Source: Stromatinia cepivora
Lineage: Eukaryota > Ascomycota > Leotiomycetes > Helotiales > Sclerotiniaceae
Assembly: GCA_014898415.1 (NCBI GenBank)
Contig: RCTD01000029.1
Span: forward strand, 620,001 to 684,000
Length of the DNA stretch: 64,000 nt
Reading direction: 5' to 3'
Shown here: positions 47,558 to 59,296 of the stretch, piece after piece
Numbering within the stretch: the first letter of the stretch is position 1
Layout: each line of letters begins with the position of its first letter
Translations under genes and position numbers: made by a program
The notes under the pieces: generated by a model
What the model was told of the DNA's origin: nothing
Databases searched by the model: none
The model's input: only the letters and a program-made list of their open reading frames with translations

Positions 47558-49100
47558 CTCCTTCAAAAATGTAATATATATAAAAATAGAAAGAGTTAAA
47601 TTATAAATACCACAATTGGTTTAAATCGAATTAAACAATGTTAATCTGAAATAGAAAGCCAATGGTATTGAATGATTATTCCTTTGCTAGATCTTTTAAA
47701 ATTCAAAATCTAATAAGATTATTTCGAATAGAATAATCGCTTTACAATAATATAATAATCTTTAAAGAATAATCAATACTCCTTTTTTCATAATAAAAAT
47801 TAAAAGAAATCTATCTCTTCTATTTCCAATCCTTTAATCGTATTAGATTAGAGTCTTCAATTTTATATTACAGTATAAATGTTTCTTTTTAATAGAATAG
47901 TATATTCTATAAAGTTATATTTATAATTTTTCCTTTTGTAATAAAAGTATAATTAGTTATTAACTAGAATAACTAGTAAACTACTAATTAGTAGTTCTTA
48001 CTCTAAAGAATTATTATATCTATCGATTTCTAATATTATATTTATCTAAATATTAATGATCTTTATATATTAGTTAATAAACTTTATTAATTATCAATTT
48101 TAGAAAACTATAATATCTATTAACCTCTAATATTATATTTGATTAGATATCTAATGATCTTTATATATTATATAATAGAATCTAATATTCTTTTTATTTG
48201 GATATATATTTTTTTATTATTAATATAATTATTTATTCCTTTTAATATATCGCTTTATATATCTTTTGATATATAATTTCCTTCTTTGATTTTATTTCCA
48301 ATTCCTTTTATAATCATTTCCAATTTCATCTCCGGTTTTTTTATTAGGGATATTCTTCTTCTTTTTTATAATTATTAATATAATTATTGTTGTAAATGTT
48401 GAATATAAAGATATAACAAAATAATATTAATCTAAAAATAAAAACAAAATAGGATTGAAATAATATATAATAAATAATACATTAAAAGATAATAAAGTTG
48501 GTAATCATAATTACAAAAAAGAAGAATAAAAAGATATCGAAGATATTAATAATAATATAAAAAAATAATAATTGGGAAAAGAATTGGATGTTAATAAAGA
48601 ATCCTTAAAAAGAATATAAAGAATATTTCTCCAAAATAGAAATATTATTTTTCAAAACAAAAACAATAATATCTCCCCAATATAATACAATAAATTCCAA
48701 AGATACTTCAAATATTGAATCCATCATTCCAAAGGTTCTAATCCAAAAGTCAATTTTTGCAAACCTTGAATTTGTATCAAAAATAAAATTTAAGATTGTC
48801 TTAAATTTTATTGATAAATCCATTTCAATAGAATCAAAAAGCGAAGTAAATCTATAATCATTTAAAATTGAATAAAAAGATATAATAAACCTTGAAAACG
48901 AATTTCTAAAGTATTTAAAACGAAAACAAATATAGGTTTTATAGTTTCTTCAAAAATTATATTAAAAATATAATCTTTAATATTTTTATTAAGTTTTCTA
49001 TAGGAAATCTATTAACTATATAAAGATCGAAAATATTCGAGAAACAAAAATATTCGAATTTTGTTTAAAAAGGTTTCGAAAGGTTTATTTTGTTTTATAA
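47558..49100. other. E2 interior, left part
   Basis: A+T-rich with no intact frame. It holds a palindrome-like stretch at 47955-47998, two diverged copies of a unit near 48014-48070 and 48110-48170 (both with CTAATATTATATTT and AATGATCTTTATATATTA), and the segment at about 48690-48935 related to the E1 linker. Confidence 0.6.
48690..48935 (+). repeat. E1-linker-like segment inside E2
   Basis: Similar to 46500-46750 in the same (plus) orientation, hence antisense to E2's own direction. Both copies also show an open minus-strand stretch sharing KFKTILNF and FAK. The surrounding match is looser and fades within about 150 bp. Confidence 0.65.
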
Positions 49101-49105
49101 AATAC

Positions 49106-49414
49106 TATCACGGGATAGTATGATTACACAGCACTTTCAGGGATCGTTGAATAGGTGGTACACATGATTGATAGAGTAAAAGAATTGAATGACTTGTTCT
49201 TGATTATATGAATCAAAAGCTGTATATATAGAACAAATGAATGGTTATCTAATCGATATACACTTTAATTAGGCTAGATCTTTGTTTATTAGTATATCAG
49301 GATCACTTTATTAATTGATGAATTGGTAAGGGTTAATAGATCCTTCATTTCGATTGGAAAGTATATGCTTTGATCCTTTATAAGATATAGAGGATTACAA
49401 GGCTTTCTATAATA
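49106..49414 (-). repeat. E3 3' LTR (minus-strand sense)
   Basis: 309 bp, well preserved at the CACGGGATAG end and decayed at the other end (TATAATA for CGTGACA). Confidence 0.92.
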
Positions 49415-50334
49415 CACCCCCCAAATCGAAAGGCGATCTAAAACAAATGGAAAGGTATAGAAAATAATAATTTATATAATTCGTAAATAAATATATAAGG
49501 CGATTATAGGCAAATTTTAATCAAAGATTGATATAATATATAAATCTGAAATAATCCTGGTATCCTTAGAATAAAAAAGAATTTGAATATATATAAATCG
49601 TAAATTTCTTTTGATCTTCAGCTTGCTATCTGCGATATTCTTCAAAATCAAGATTTTGAACAATAAAAAGAAAGTTTTCCATCAGAAGAATACAAATGAT
49701 TAATCGATTTTATAGTGTAACAATCGAGAATGCATATAATTATTAAACTATAATATATTGATCATAATAGCGAAGTAAAATAAATGAATTTTTTAAAGGT
49801 ATATAAATCCCCTTTTTGCATTTTTGTTTTTGTTTTAATCAAGCTTTTATTGATTATTATTATATTTAAAATTTCGGGATCTAAAAAGGCTAAACAAACA
49901 AATCTCAATTGTATTAGATAAACGGTGGTTAAAAAGAAAGTTTTAAAAGAATCGAATACAAAAGAAAATCCTAGTATTTTTTTGAGGGATCAATAAATCG
50001 AATAAAAAGAATTAATAAATTTAATGTAGATAATGAATTAAAATATCGATCTTTGGGAATATAGTTTAATTAAATCTGCTTTTAGAATAATATACTATTA
50101 TCTATTTCAGAAATTGTTTCTTTTTGTTAAAGGAATTATTGCTTATCATAATCAATTACTAATTATGGGTTCAAATAGTAATTTAAAGATAGATTTCATT
50201 TTTGAATTCTATTATATAATTGAAAGGTTTTATTAATCCTATATTTGTAATTATCAAAATAAAGGTTATTCGATAAAAGAAAGAAAAAAAGGAATGTTTT
50301 TTTATTTGATAATAATGATTTATTCGATTTTTCG

Positions 50335-50715
50335 ATGCTGGATTTTTCGGACAATGAATTAAATGAAGAAGAGAGAGAAAAAAGATCATTGAAAGTTGCT
50401 GGTTCTCCAATCAAAATAAGAGATAAAGGGAGTTGTAGGGAAAGGAACAATCATTTATACATTCGATGCATGAAATCGTTGATCGTTAGGAGATATAATT
50501 TTTACAGTGAATACTTTGTTGATTCTTCCAAACCGAATAATCGTTGGTATTGGAATTGTAGTATTTATTTATATACTCCCTTACCGATTTTCCTTTATTC
50601 TTTAATAAATTATTATATCATTATTCATCAACAAAATTCGAAAATAAATTCTTCGTTCATCCCCTACCTTTATAATATATTGATTATTGATTGTATAATC
50701 CAAATAAGGATATAG
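50335..50715 (+). CDS. Unknown plus-strand reading frame in the 3' part of E3
   Basis: 126 codons, open, on the strand opposite to E3 pol. The first half is highly charged (NELNEEEREKRSLKVAGSP and DKGSCRERNNHLYIRC) and its DNA is much less A+T-rich than its surroundings; the second half is hydrophobic and repeat-like. No family recognised. It may be a fragment of a gene continuing into the frames at 50888-51347. In decayed DNA an open frame of this length may also be chance. Confidence 0.35.
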   Translation: MLDFSDNELNEEEREKRSLKVAGSPIKIRDKGSCRERNNHLYIRCMKSLIVRRYNFYSEYFVDSSKPNNRWYWNCSIYLYTPLPIFLYSLINYYIIIHQQNSKINSSFIPYLYNILIIDCIIQIRI

Positions 50716-50887
50716 AATTATAATAAAAATGATATTGGAGATCGAGAAAAAAAAAGAAATTGTTCTTTTATCCCCATATTGTTGTTTTTTTTTTCCTCAT
50801 TATATTACTTATTAGAATCCTTGAAAGATTGAGTAGAAGAAGTATATTATAATTTCGGAAAACGATAATGAGGATAAGAAAGAAAAA

Positions 50888-51347
50888 GTGGTGAAAAAGA
50901 AAAAGAAGAAAAAGCGGATAGTATATTCAAAGAAGAAAAAAAGGAGGGATAATCCTTTAACTCCTGTAATATTGATAGTATTAATAGTTTTGATTGTTTC
51001 AATTATTCTTTATTCCTTAACTATTGCAGATAATCCAGAGGCTCTTTTATTTGAACTTCAAATTATTGAGTTTAGAAAAAAGCTTATCCTTTTTTAAGGA
51101 TAAAAAAGTAAAAAGCAAAAAAATGATCGGTTTTGATTATTTTTTGTTTCCCGATGAATATAGAATATACAAATTGAAGCATATTATAGAAAAGTATAAT
51201 AGTTTAGGATACCAAATAGAATTTATTTTATTTATATTAAAAGGAAGAAATACAAACTCCAGATTATTGTTATTTAAGCTTTATAATCATTATTATTCAA
51301 ACTTTATGATTCTATTACTTATATCTTATAGATTAAAAAAGGATTGA
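50888..51347 (+). CDS. Unknown plus-strand frames with a transmembrane segment, tail-to-tail with E3 pol
   Basis: Two overlapping frames, 50888-51097 and 51024-51347, look like one broken reading frame: a Lys/Arg-rich start (KKKKRIVYSKKKKRRDN), one strong transmembrane helix (PVILIVLIVLIVSIILYS), then a polar part (IADNPEALLFE, then GFDYFLFPDEYRIYKLKHI) after a +1/-1 shift near 51080. They end at the point where E3 pol ends on the other strand. A basic stretch before a single helix suggests a membrane protein. No homologue recognised; low-complexity origin is possible. Confidence 0.35.
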
Positions 51348-54300
51348 AAATATTCGAACTTTTGTTTTATAAAGTTCTTAATAAGTCTATTAGTAGTTAT
51401 ATCGATGATCAATAGATAGATTACATAAAAGTTCCTTTTTGAATATTCTTGATGTAATTATATATTTTGGATATCGATATAATATAGTTTTGTAATGATC
51501 TGTTTGTTTTTATCAATCACCAATTTGATTATTTATTGATTATTGTAGAAGATTGTTATAAATTCTTTTATTACTAGATCGATCTTTTTTAAAAAATATA
51601 AGGTTGCTATAGTTTCTTTTGATATACACTTAACTCTAAGAAATTCTGTTTCGATAATCGAAATGGTTATGGTATTTTGTTTAGATACTTTCTATATAAT
51701 TAAACTATCGAAAAGGAATATAATGTATTTTTAAAATAATCAATAAATATCTGGATCATTCGCAAAAGAAGTATTTGAAAAAACGAAAAGTTGTAGTATT
51801 TGATCATCGCTATATTGGATTACAAGATACCTTATATTTCATAAATATTGTAAACAATGATCGATAGCTTTTATATAATCGCTCGATAGATTGGTCAAAT
51901 AATGACTTAGTTGTGAAATAGCGAATGATACATCCGTTCTTATAGTGATTACAGTATATAATATTGAGTCCATTTTCTTTTAATATATTTTTATAATATA
52001 TATAGGAGCTTGATTCTGATTTTTCTGAAATATTATTATCGGAAGCGATATACTTATTATTCTATTTGTTACTTTGAATTTCTTAGTAATCTTTTCAATA
52101 TATATATTATAAACTAATTACAATTTTTTTTTGAATCGATTATAAAGTATACATATATTTAGAAATTATTTAATATTTCTCAGATCTTATAGTTCATATA
52201 CAATTTTGATTCTTTTAATGATTTTTGTGGGAATTGATTCGTTTTTTTTATGATAAATGATTTGAATGTTGTTTACAAAGAAAAGAATTATGATGGTGTG
52301 TTTTGGATTAATATATAAATACGGTTTCTTTTTGTATTATATTAATCCTAATTTCTCGAATATTCGAATGAAATCCTTAAACTATATAATTGGGGAATCT
52401 TATAGATTATACAAAACTTAATTGATTATAATATTTTTGTTTAGGATTTTGTATTTATTAAGTAGATAGTATATAATTGGGGTATCGAAAGGATTGTGTA
52501 GAGTATTGACAAAGATGTTGATTATATTGTATTGCTTTGTTTCGAGATTGTATTTAATAATGATTATTATTATGATTCGGAATAATCGGTCTGCTAATAT
52601 AATGGTGTAAATAATTTCAATAGTATTTTTAATCTGAAGATCTTTTTGTATTATTAAATATAAACAATAATAAATGATTAGATTTTGATTATTATATTTA
52701 TATATAAATATTTATTAAAGGGGGATTGATTTTGAAGATTCCAATCTAGAATCGATTTCATGTCAGGTTTTCCTAGCCTTAAGGTTATTAATCTTAAGAT
52801 TGCAATTCTGTTTGAACCAATATTCTATTTGATGATCTTCTAATTAGTAATAAAAACAAGGTAATTTTGGAATTGCAAATATATGAATTTGAGGAAATAA
52901 TATTGTTTATAATCTATTGATTATAGATCAAATGAAAGGCAATAATGATTTTATTTCAATTCCAATAATGATTATATTATAAACTATTACAAATTGAGAA
53001 TATTCCTCTATATCATCCATTCCTTATTGATCAGATCAAAATATAAAATGAAAGTTATTTAAACAAAATAATCCTATTGAATCTATTCTTTAAAATATAA
53101 TAATTTCTATATAGAATCCAGCATTAGAATCGCTCCCTTAATAGTATTACTATATACACAATTGCTTTTGTATACATATTAATTGCTCTAGGATATAAAA
53201 ATTAGATAATTCCCAAAAGAAAAATAACTCTGAATAATAATCATATAATTGAAACTCAAATAGATTAATCTAAACCCTAGATATTTCAATCCTTATAATA
53301 CAAACTTTCTTAGACATTTATTCGAGATTATAAATCCATGAATCCTTTATAAATCAATCAAATGAATATATAAAATACAGTAATCTTTATAATAATTAGA
53401 TTTTTTTTATAGAATACTTTGATTAATCATTTTAATATATATACTTCTTTTTGGAATATTGAAATTGATTGATTAGAATAGTTTTTGAATTACTTTTGTA
53501 TATATTATAAAGAATTTCAATAATATAATTAGTAAGTTTATACTTCATATTCCCTATATTAATATATTCGATAAAATCGGGATCTGTATTATTATTATAA
53601 ATATCTTTTTAAATAATACCAATATCTTTATCTGCGAAATGTAATTGTTTTCAATAAAAGAATCGGTTTCTTCAATTTCTTTAATAAAAAAATCGATCGA
53701 TATTTATATATCTTCATTATATATCTTATCTTCATTATTTAAAGGATTAAATGAATTGGATAATCCTAAATCGATTTCTTTATTTCTATTATCATCCTCC
53801 AGATTTATATTTACCCCTAAGATTAACTTATTTGTAAACAATAGATCTAAAATATATTTAATAAATAAATCAAGGGTTTTTCGATCTATAAAAATAGATA
53901 GATAAATGAAGTTTTTATGATTATCTTTGTTTTGAATAATCATCCTATTTAATTCAATATAATCTTATAAGTTAAAAATTCTAGCAAACTATTTAAACTC
54001 TTCTATAATATAAATATCGATTATTCGATTAATGGAATTCATACAATAAATGAATACCTTATTGAACATTATATTTTGAATAATAATAACTTTATTAAGC
54101 TTAGATATTCATATACAGTAAATCAATATATTTGGGATATAACCCATTAAATACCTAATATATATTTGAGGATTGGTTTTGTACTATTTTCTATTAATTC
54201 CAGTTTCTTTGTTCTTATTTAAAGGATAAATTTGGTATCTATATTTGTAGATTCCATTTCAATTGGGATAGAAATTGTTAAATATTTTCTTTGTAAATAG

Positions 54301-55509
54301 GGGATTATCTTTGCAAAGATAATTATGGAATTATATATCGAATATTTTATTAAACGATTTGAAGGATTTGATCTTTAAAGGATTTATATTATATAAATAA
54401 ATAGCAATTTGTATTACTTCCATTTACAATTTGTCCAATAAACTTATTGTAATTTATATTTTTATTTGTTTTATAATTATTTCTTATTCTATATATTCTG
54501 ATCCTTTATTAGGTTTATATATATGAAATAAGGATAACTCGAATTCGATACCTTCTTGTTTGATCCATTTCTCAAATAATATTGCTTCCATAACTCCAAT
54601 AATAGATATATCATTATCCTATTTGATTATTACAATCATTAGATTATACTTATGATGAACCTAGATTATAAAACTTTAGATAATTGTAAATACTTTATTA
54701 TATATTTTATAATAGATTAAATATAAAAAGATCTTATTATAATATATTTCTTTGATTAGTAAAAACTATAATATATTGTTATACTCTTTATCGAAATCAA
54801 AAAGATCTTATTGAATTTTGTAGAAGAATCGAAATAGTTGGTGATCATTTGGAATGCGAGAAATGATTTGTTTTGTATAAATACAAATGCAATCAGTATA
54901 ATTAGAACAAGTAATATTTTTTATTTTGATATTTTGTATTGTAAATATTAAATATTCAAAAACTTCCTTTTTCAAATATTTAGAACGTTTATATTATATT
55001 TTATTTATATCTTTTTTTGGGAGAGATAGATTGCAAGAACAATAAAATACTTTGTTTATTTTTCTACTTATTATTGGATATATTATAAAAGGATTGCTTA
55101 CAGGAATAGATAAAAAAGTATTCAAATAAATAGAAAACGATTTGTATTCTAAAAATACAAGATTTTCAGTACAAATACATTGAACAATTACTATATTATT
55201 TATATAATCTCTTTTACGAAGAATATAATCATATCCTGAAAACTATAAGCCAGTTTTCTCCAATCGAATTTCCAAAACAATATTAATATGAAAACCAGGG
55301 ATGAATACTATATCGTTCAAAATCAAATCATTATTAGAATAACTTTCTCTTTTGATGATCCCTTTAATAATACAAATCCCACATCCTAAAACTTGGAAAT
55401 TGGAAATGCCTACTTCTACAAAATCATTAAAATTGAATAATCGATATCGATAATCATCCAATAAAGATATATCATTTATGATATATATAACACCACAATT
55501 ATCGAACAA
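51339..55509 (-). pseudogene. E3 Pol remnant: protease, integrase, reverse transcriptase, RNase H
   Basis: Minus-strand copia Pol in order. Protease at 55509-55243 (FDNCGVIYIINDISLLDDY, PGFHINIVLE). Integrase at about 55000-54480, with a zinc-finger remnant CSNYTDCICIY and DLFDFDKEYNN, then KQDNDISIIGVMEAILFEKW. A connecting region with DRKTLDLFIK at 53943-53704, then the reverse transcriptase start (DPDFIEYINIGNMKYKL). RNase H region at about 51970-51500: MDSILYTVITIRTDVSFAIS, LQYL and IETEFLRVK. C-terminus FIKQKFEYFQSFFNL ends near 51339. Stops and shifts occur throughout the middle, so the middle part is less certain. Confidence 0.8.
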
Positions 55510-57056
55510 AATACTATTGAATAGATAATATATTTTTACTACTATAAAGTATACCCCTGATTAATTATATCGAATATTTAAAATAATAATATTAATTGAA
55601 GATCCTGAAAAATCAATGGAATCTTTTATTCATTTTTTTTTAATTCAATCAAAATAAAACTACTTCTATAAATACAATCTTATTCGATCCTTAATTACTT
55701 GTAGCTCGTTTTCATTGAATACCTTTTTGAACGATGGATTAGTTCTTCCGATAAGCGTTAATTTTATGGCTTTGCAATTATATACAATATAATTATAATT
55801 AATTTTATTATTCTATTCAGATTCGGTTCTACAAAGATATTCCCAAATCTTCTTGATCTTTTAATTGTTTCCAGAATTGATACTCTTCTTATTCTTTTTA
55901 AATCTTTTATCATTTTAAAAAAAGATAAATATAGAATATACTCCTTCTTTAACTTTTAAAGAAATAAAATCCTGAAAGATTAATCCTCCAAAAACATTTC
56001 CAAATTATTTGAATGAAAGATTAAATAATCTAAATTGATTATTTATCTCGATCTATATAATTATAATATTTACCTAGATTAAAAGTATCCTAATATCAAC
56101 AACTTATAGAAAAGTATTAATAACGATTTCATTTTATACTTTAATAATCTTATATACAAAAGCTTTGATATAAACTATAATCCAATCCCTATACCATTTA
56201 ACAAAATCGATTCTACCAAACAAAACTTATACTAGAACAGACCGATATTTTTATAATACTACAAACTTAATAATAATTATCATAAATATAAACTTCTTTT
56301 TGAATACATTGATAATTATTTTGAATGAAAGAATTATAATACTCTGATTGAAAATGAATAATTTTATAAAATATATTTGATCAATTAATAATTCAATCCA
56401 TTTATAAACATCCTTAAAAGCTTTATAATTTTGTATATATTTTTATTATCAATATCGATATTTCAATTGAAAAAAAGCAAACTCGAAGGAGATTTCTTAA
56501 AAAGTAATTGGAAATAAAACAATAAATCTATTAGGAATAAATCCTAATATATTATCATTAGAATCTTTTATTTTTGTATTTTCATTAATATCTTCCTTAA
56601 ATTAAATCATTATAAAATATTCCGAAAATTCCTTTTGATATTGAATTTGTTTCTTTTGATTATATTTGGCTTGAAGATTGATAACAGAAAATAAAACAAA
56701 TGATTTGATTGAGAATCAATCGATCTAAATATAAATAAGTTTATTTGTCAAATCGAAATTTGAAATAGATATTGTTAATATAGAAACAAACAGATTATTC
56801 TTTGAATTGATTGAATCCCAGATTCCTTGAATTTGATATTTATTTTTCAAATATAAATATCATTTCAGTTATTAAATATAGATTATAAAAAGAAAATCGT
56901 TTTGATCCTTTGCTATATTGAATAAAAGTAATTGAATTAATATAAATATTGAATTATAAATGAAATAGGAATAATATTTTAAAAATAATCCCTTAAATAC
57001 TTAATAATCATTGAATAGAAAGTTACATAGATTTTAAAAATTACCAGACTTATAAT
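55510..57056 (-). other. E3 5' interior, expected gag region
   Basis: 1.5 kb between the 5' LTR and the protease. Heavily decayed; no Gag motif could be identified with confidence. Confidence 0.45.
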
Positions 57057-57365
57057 TATCACAGGATAATATAATTACACAGCACTTTCAAGGATTGTTG
57101 AATAAATAGTATACATAATTAATAAAATAAAAGAATTAAATGATTTATCCTTGATTATATAAATCAAAAACTATATATATAGAACAAATGAATGATTATT
57201 TCATCGATATATATCTTAATTAGATTAAATCTTTGTTTATTAGTATATCAGGATCACCTTATCAATTGATGGATTAATAAGGGCTAGTAGATCCTTCATT
57301 CCGATTGGAAAGTATACACTTTGATCCTTTATAAGATACAGGGGATTGCGGGGCTTTCCGTGACA
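57057..57365 (-). repeat. E3 5' LTR (minus-strand sense)
   Basis: 309 bp, followed on the plus strand by AATAC. The CGTGACA end is intact here and decayed in the partner. Confidence 0.92.
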
Positions 57366-57370
57366 AATAC

Positions 57371-57753
57371 TTATTTCAAAATAAAAAGACTTCCGAAAGA
57401 AAAAAGAGATATCAAAGGAATCAATTGATTTTCGAATTGTCGGAAAAAGGGTATAAAAAGGTAGCATTTTCTATTTAAATAATTTCCTAAAATGAATTCT
57501 TCTGTATTAATTATATTATTGAAATTCAATTCTGTTAATATATTTAATATAACAAGCTTCCTCATTTGTCTATTAAATAATCTATAATTCTATTCGATCC
57601 TACTCTACAAATGTATTTAATATAATAGACTTCCTTACTCAACTATATCGATCTTGTTTATTTACTTTGTTGAATCTATTAAAGATTTGATTTTTCATTC
57701 CAGAAAATTAACCCTAAATTATACAATAATATATAGAACCCAGACTTATAATT
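57371..57753 (-). other. E2 interior, right part (5' region in minus sense)
   Basis: Holds E2's primer-binding site and open minus-strand frames (57565-57371, 57467-57240, the latter running into E3), without recognisable domains. Confidence 0.5.
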
Positions 57754-57916
57754 TATTAACAAATTATATTGAATAAATAAAAAAGCATTATTTTTATAAG
57801 ATTATTTAGCTAGAAGCTATTATACAGATTGTATAATTCAATAGAATCATATACAGACTAATCCCATTATAATATAGTCCCATACTTAGATATACGGTAT
57901 GATCCAAAATCCAACA
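57754..57916 (-). repeat. E2 LTR (5' copy in minus sense)
   Basis: 163 bp, followed on the plus strand by AAAGG. Confidence 0.9.
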
Positions 57917-57921
57917 AAAGG

Positions 57922-59110
57922 GATATATATTATAAATTCTACGAAATTTATATAATTTGAAGCAAATTGAAAGGGATTGAAGTTTATTATTGAAGAAAGA
58001 GTTTTTAGATATAAACTTTATACAAAGTTTAATAGATTTATATTTATATATATTCAAAGATTATAATATAATATTATTAATATATATTGATAATATTATT
58101 ATTATATTATATATATTATTATAAATTATTTAATTCGATGAAAAGTTATTAGTTTATTTTAATATTAAGAATTTAAGGGAGATTAATAAGATTTTAAATA
58201 TTAGAATTATTTGTAATAGAAAAGTATATATATTAATTATAAATTAAGAAAAATATTTTGATATTATATTAATCAAATATAATATTATATATAGATAATA
58301 TCAAATCAAGAAATTGTTAATAATGAATTATATTTATTTTCGATTAACAATTGATAATGATAAATTAATAAATATAAATAAATATCAATAATAAATAAAA
58401 AATATAATCTATTTAATGATATATATTCCATTAAATATAGTATTTTCAATTAGAAGATTTTTATAATTTATAGCAAAATCAATAAAACATTATATTATAG
58501 TTTTGAAGAATCTAATATGATATTTATGATTAATAATCAAATAGAAATTATAGTTTGAATTAAGAAGAGTATAATTTGATATCTATAAAGAATATAATAT
58601 ATTTGATAAGATAATAAAAGTATATATAGATATAAATTGGATTAATAATAAATATAATCGAAAAAGTATTTTAAAAGGAATTATGATATTCTATAAAAGT
58701 TTTATATTATAGATTCGCAAGAAACAAATATTTATAATTATTTCTAATATAGAATCAGAATATATTATAATAACAATATTCATTAAATAAAGAAAATAGA
58801 TTATATAAATATTCAAAGATTTATTCAAATCAAATTATATTGAAAAGAATAGAGATACAATTCAAATGCTTAATAACAATTAGGATATTTTAGTTTTAAT
58901 TAAAAATCTATATTTATATAAACGATTCAAATATATAAATATCAATTATCATTTTATTAGGGATTTGATAGAAAAAAAGAAAATCGTTATTAATTATATC
59001 AATATATATAATATAATTACCGATAAAATAACAAAACTTTATACAAAGATTATTTTCGAAAGGTTCAAGAAAATGTTAGGATTAATAATCTAAGAAAATC
59101 GAATAGAGTA
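57922..59110 (+). pseudogene. E1 reverse transcriptase second half and RNase H
   Basis: The plus-strand reading continues E1 Pol: RDWSLLLKKEFLDINF near 57975, the catalytic YxDD decayed to YIDN near 58081-58092, then RNase H from about 58620 (YIDINWINNKYNRKSI, IESEYIIITIFIKQ, YHFIRDLIEKKKIVINYI) to FERFKKMLGLI near 59080, just before the 3' LTR. Many TAA/TAG codons stand where Gln or Trp is expected. Confidence 0.82.
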
Positions 59111-59125
59111 TCTTTAATAAAAAAG

Positions 59126-59291
59126 TATTGGAAATGAAACTATTATAGGATTAGAATTAAGATTATATAATCATAATAATATATAGATTATATTTAAAGA
59201 TAATCTCAATTCTATTTCTACTAAAATAATAGATCCTTAATTCAATCTATATAATCAACAATACTACTACTTCCTACACCAAAAGTTAACA
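59126..59291 (+). repeat. E1 3' LTR
   Basis: 166 bp, TATTGG...TTAACA, followed by the AAATC duplication. Confidence 0.92.
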
Positions 59292-59296
59292 AAATC

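Larger units (their letters stand above)
49106..57365 (-). mobile_element. E3: Ty1/copia LTR retrotransposon nested in E2
   Basis: 8,260 bp with 309-bp LTRs (49106-49414 and 57057-57365) and the target duplication AATAC at 49101-49105 and 57366-57370. The minus-strand LTR reads TGTCACGG...CCGTGATA. The right LTR is followed inward by ATTATAAGTCTGG, the same primer-site type as E2; the left LTR has a GGGGGG-containing purine tract (plus 49415-49425) at its inner edge, fixing minus orientation. Pol lies on the minus strand at 55509-51339 and the 1.5 kb upstream of it would be gag. It is longer than typical copia elements because about 1.9 kb lie between the end of pol and the 3' LTR, where plus-strand reading frames occur. 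Confidence 0.92.
47395..57916 (-). mobile_element. E2: short non-autonomous copia-type LTR element, interrupted by E3
   Basis: 163-bp LTRs (47395-47557 and 57754-57916) and the target duplication AAAGG at 47390-47394 and 57917-57921; the split reverse transcriptase of E1 rejoins across it. On the minus strand the LTR begins TGTTGGATTTTGG. The right LTR is followed inward by TTATAAGTCTGGGTTC, a decayed initiator-Met-type primer-binding site, and the left LTR is preceded in the minus sense by a short purine tract GAAGGAG, so the sense strand is minus. Without E3 the element is about 2.26 kb, too short for a full Pol; I found no polymerase or integrase motif of its own. Confidence 0.88.
41608..59291 (+). 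mobile_element. E1: Ty1/copia LTR retrotransposon, degenerate, interrupted by G and by E2/E3
   Basis: Bounded by 166-bp LTRs (41608-41773 and 59126-59291) and the target duplication AAATC at 41603-41607 and 59292-59296. The LTR ends are TGTTGG and TTAACA (TTAATA in the left copy). Directly after the left LTR comes GGTTATGAG, a primer-binding site complementary to the anticodon region of initiator tRNA-Met, as in Drosophila copia. Gag, protease, integrase, reverse transcriptase and RNase H remnants occur in that order on the plus strand. Without its insertions the element is about 5.48 kb, a normal copia length. Numerous stops and C-to-T/G-to-A changes make it inactive. Confidence 0.92.
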
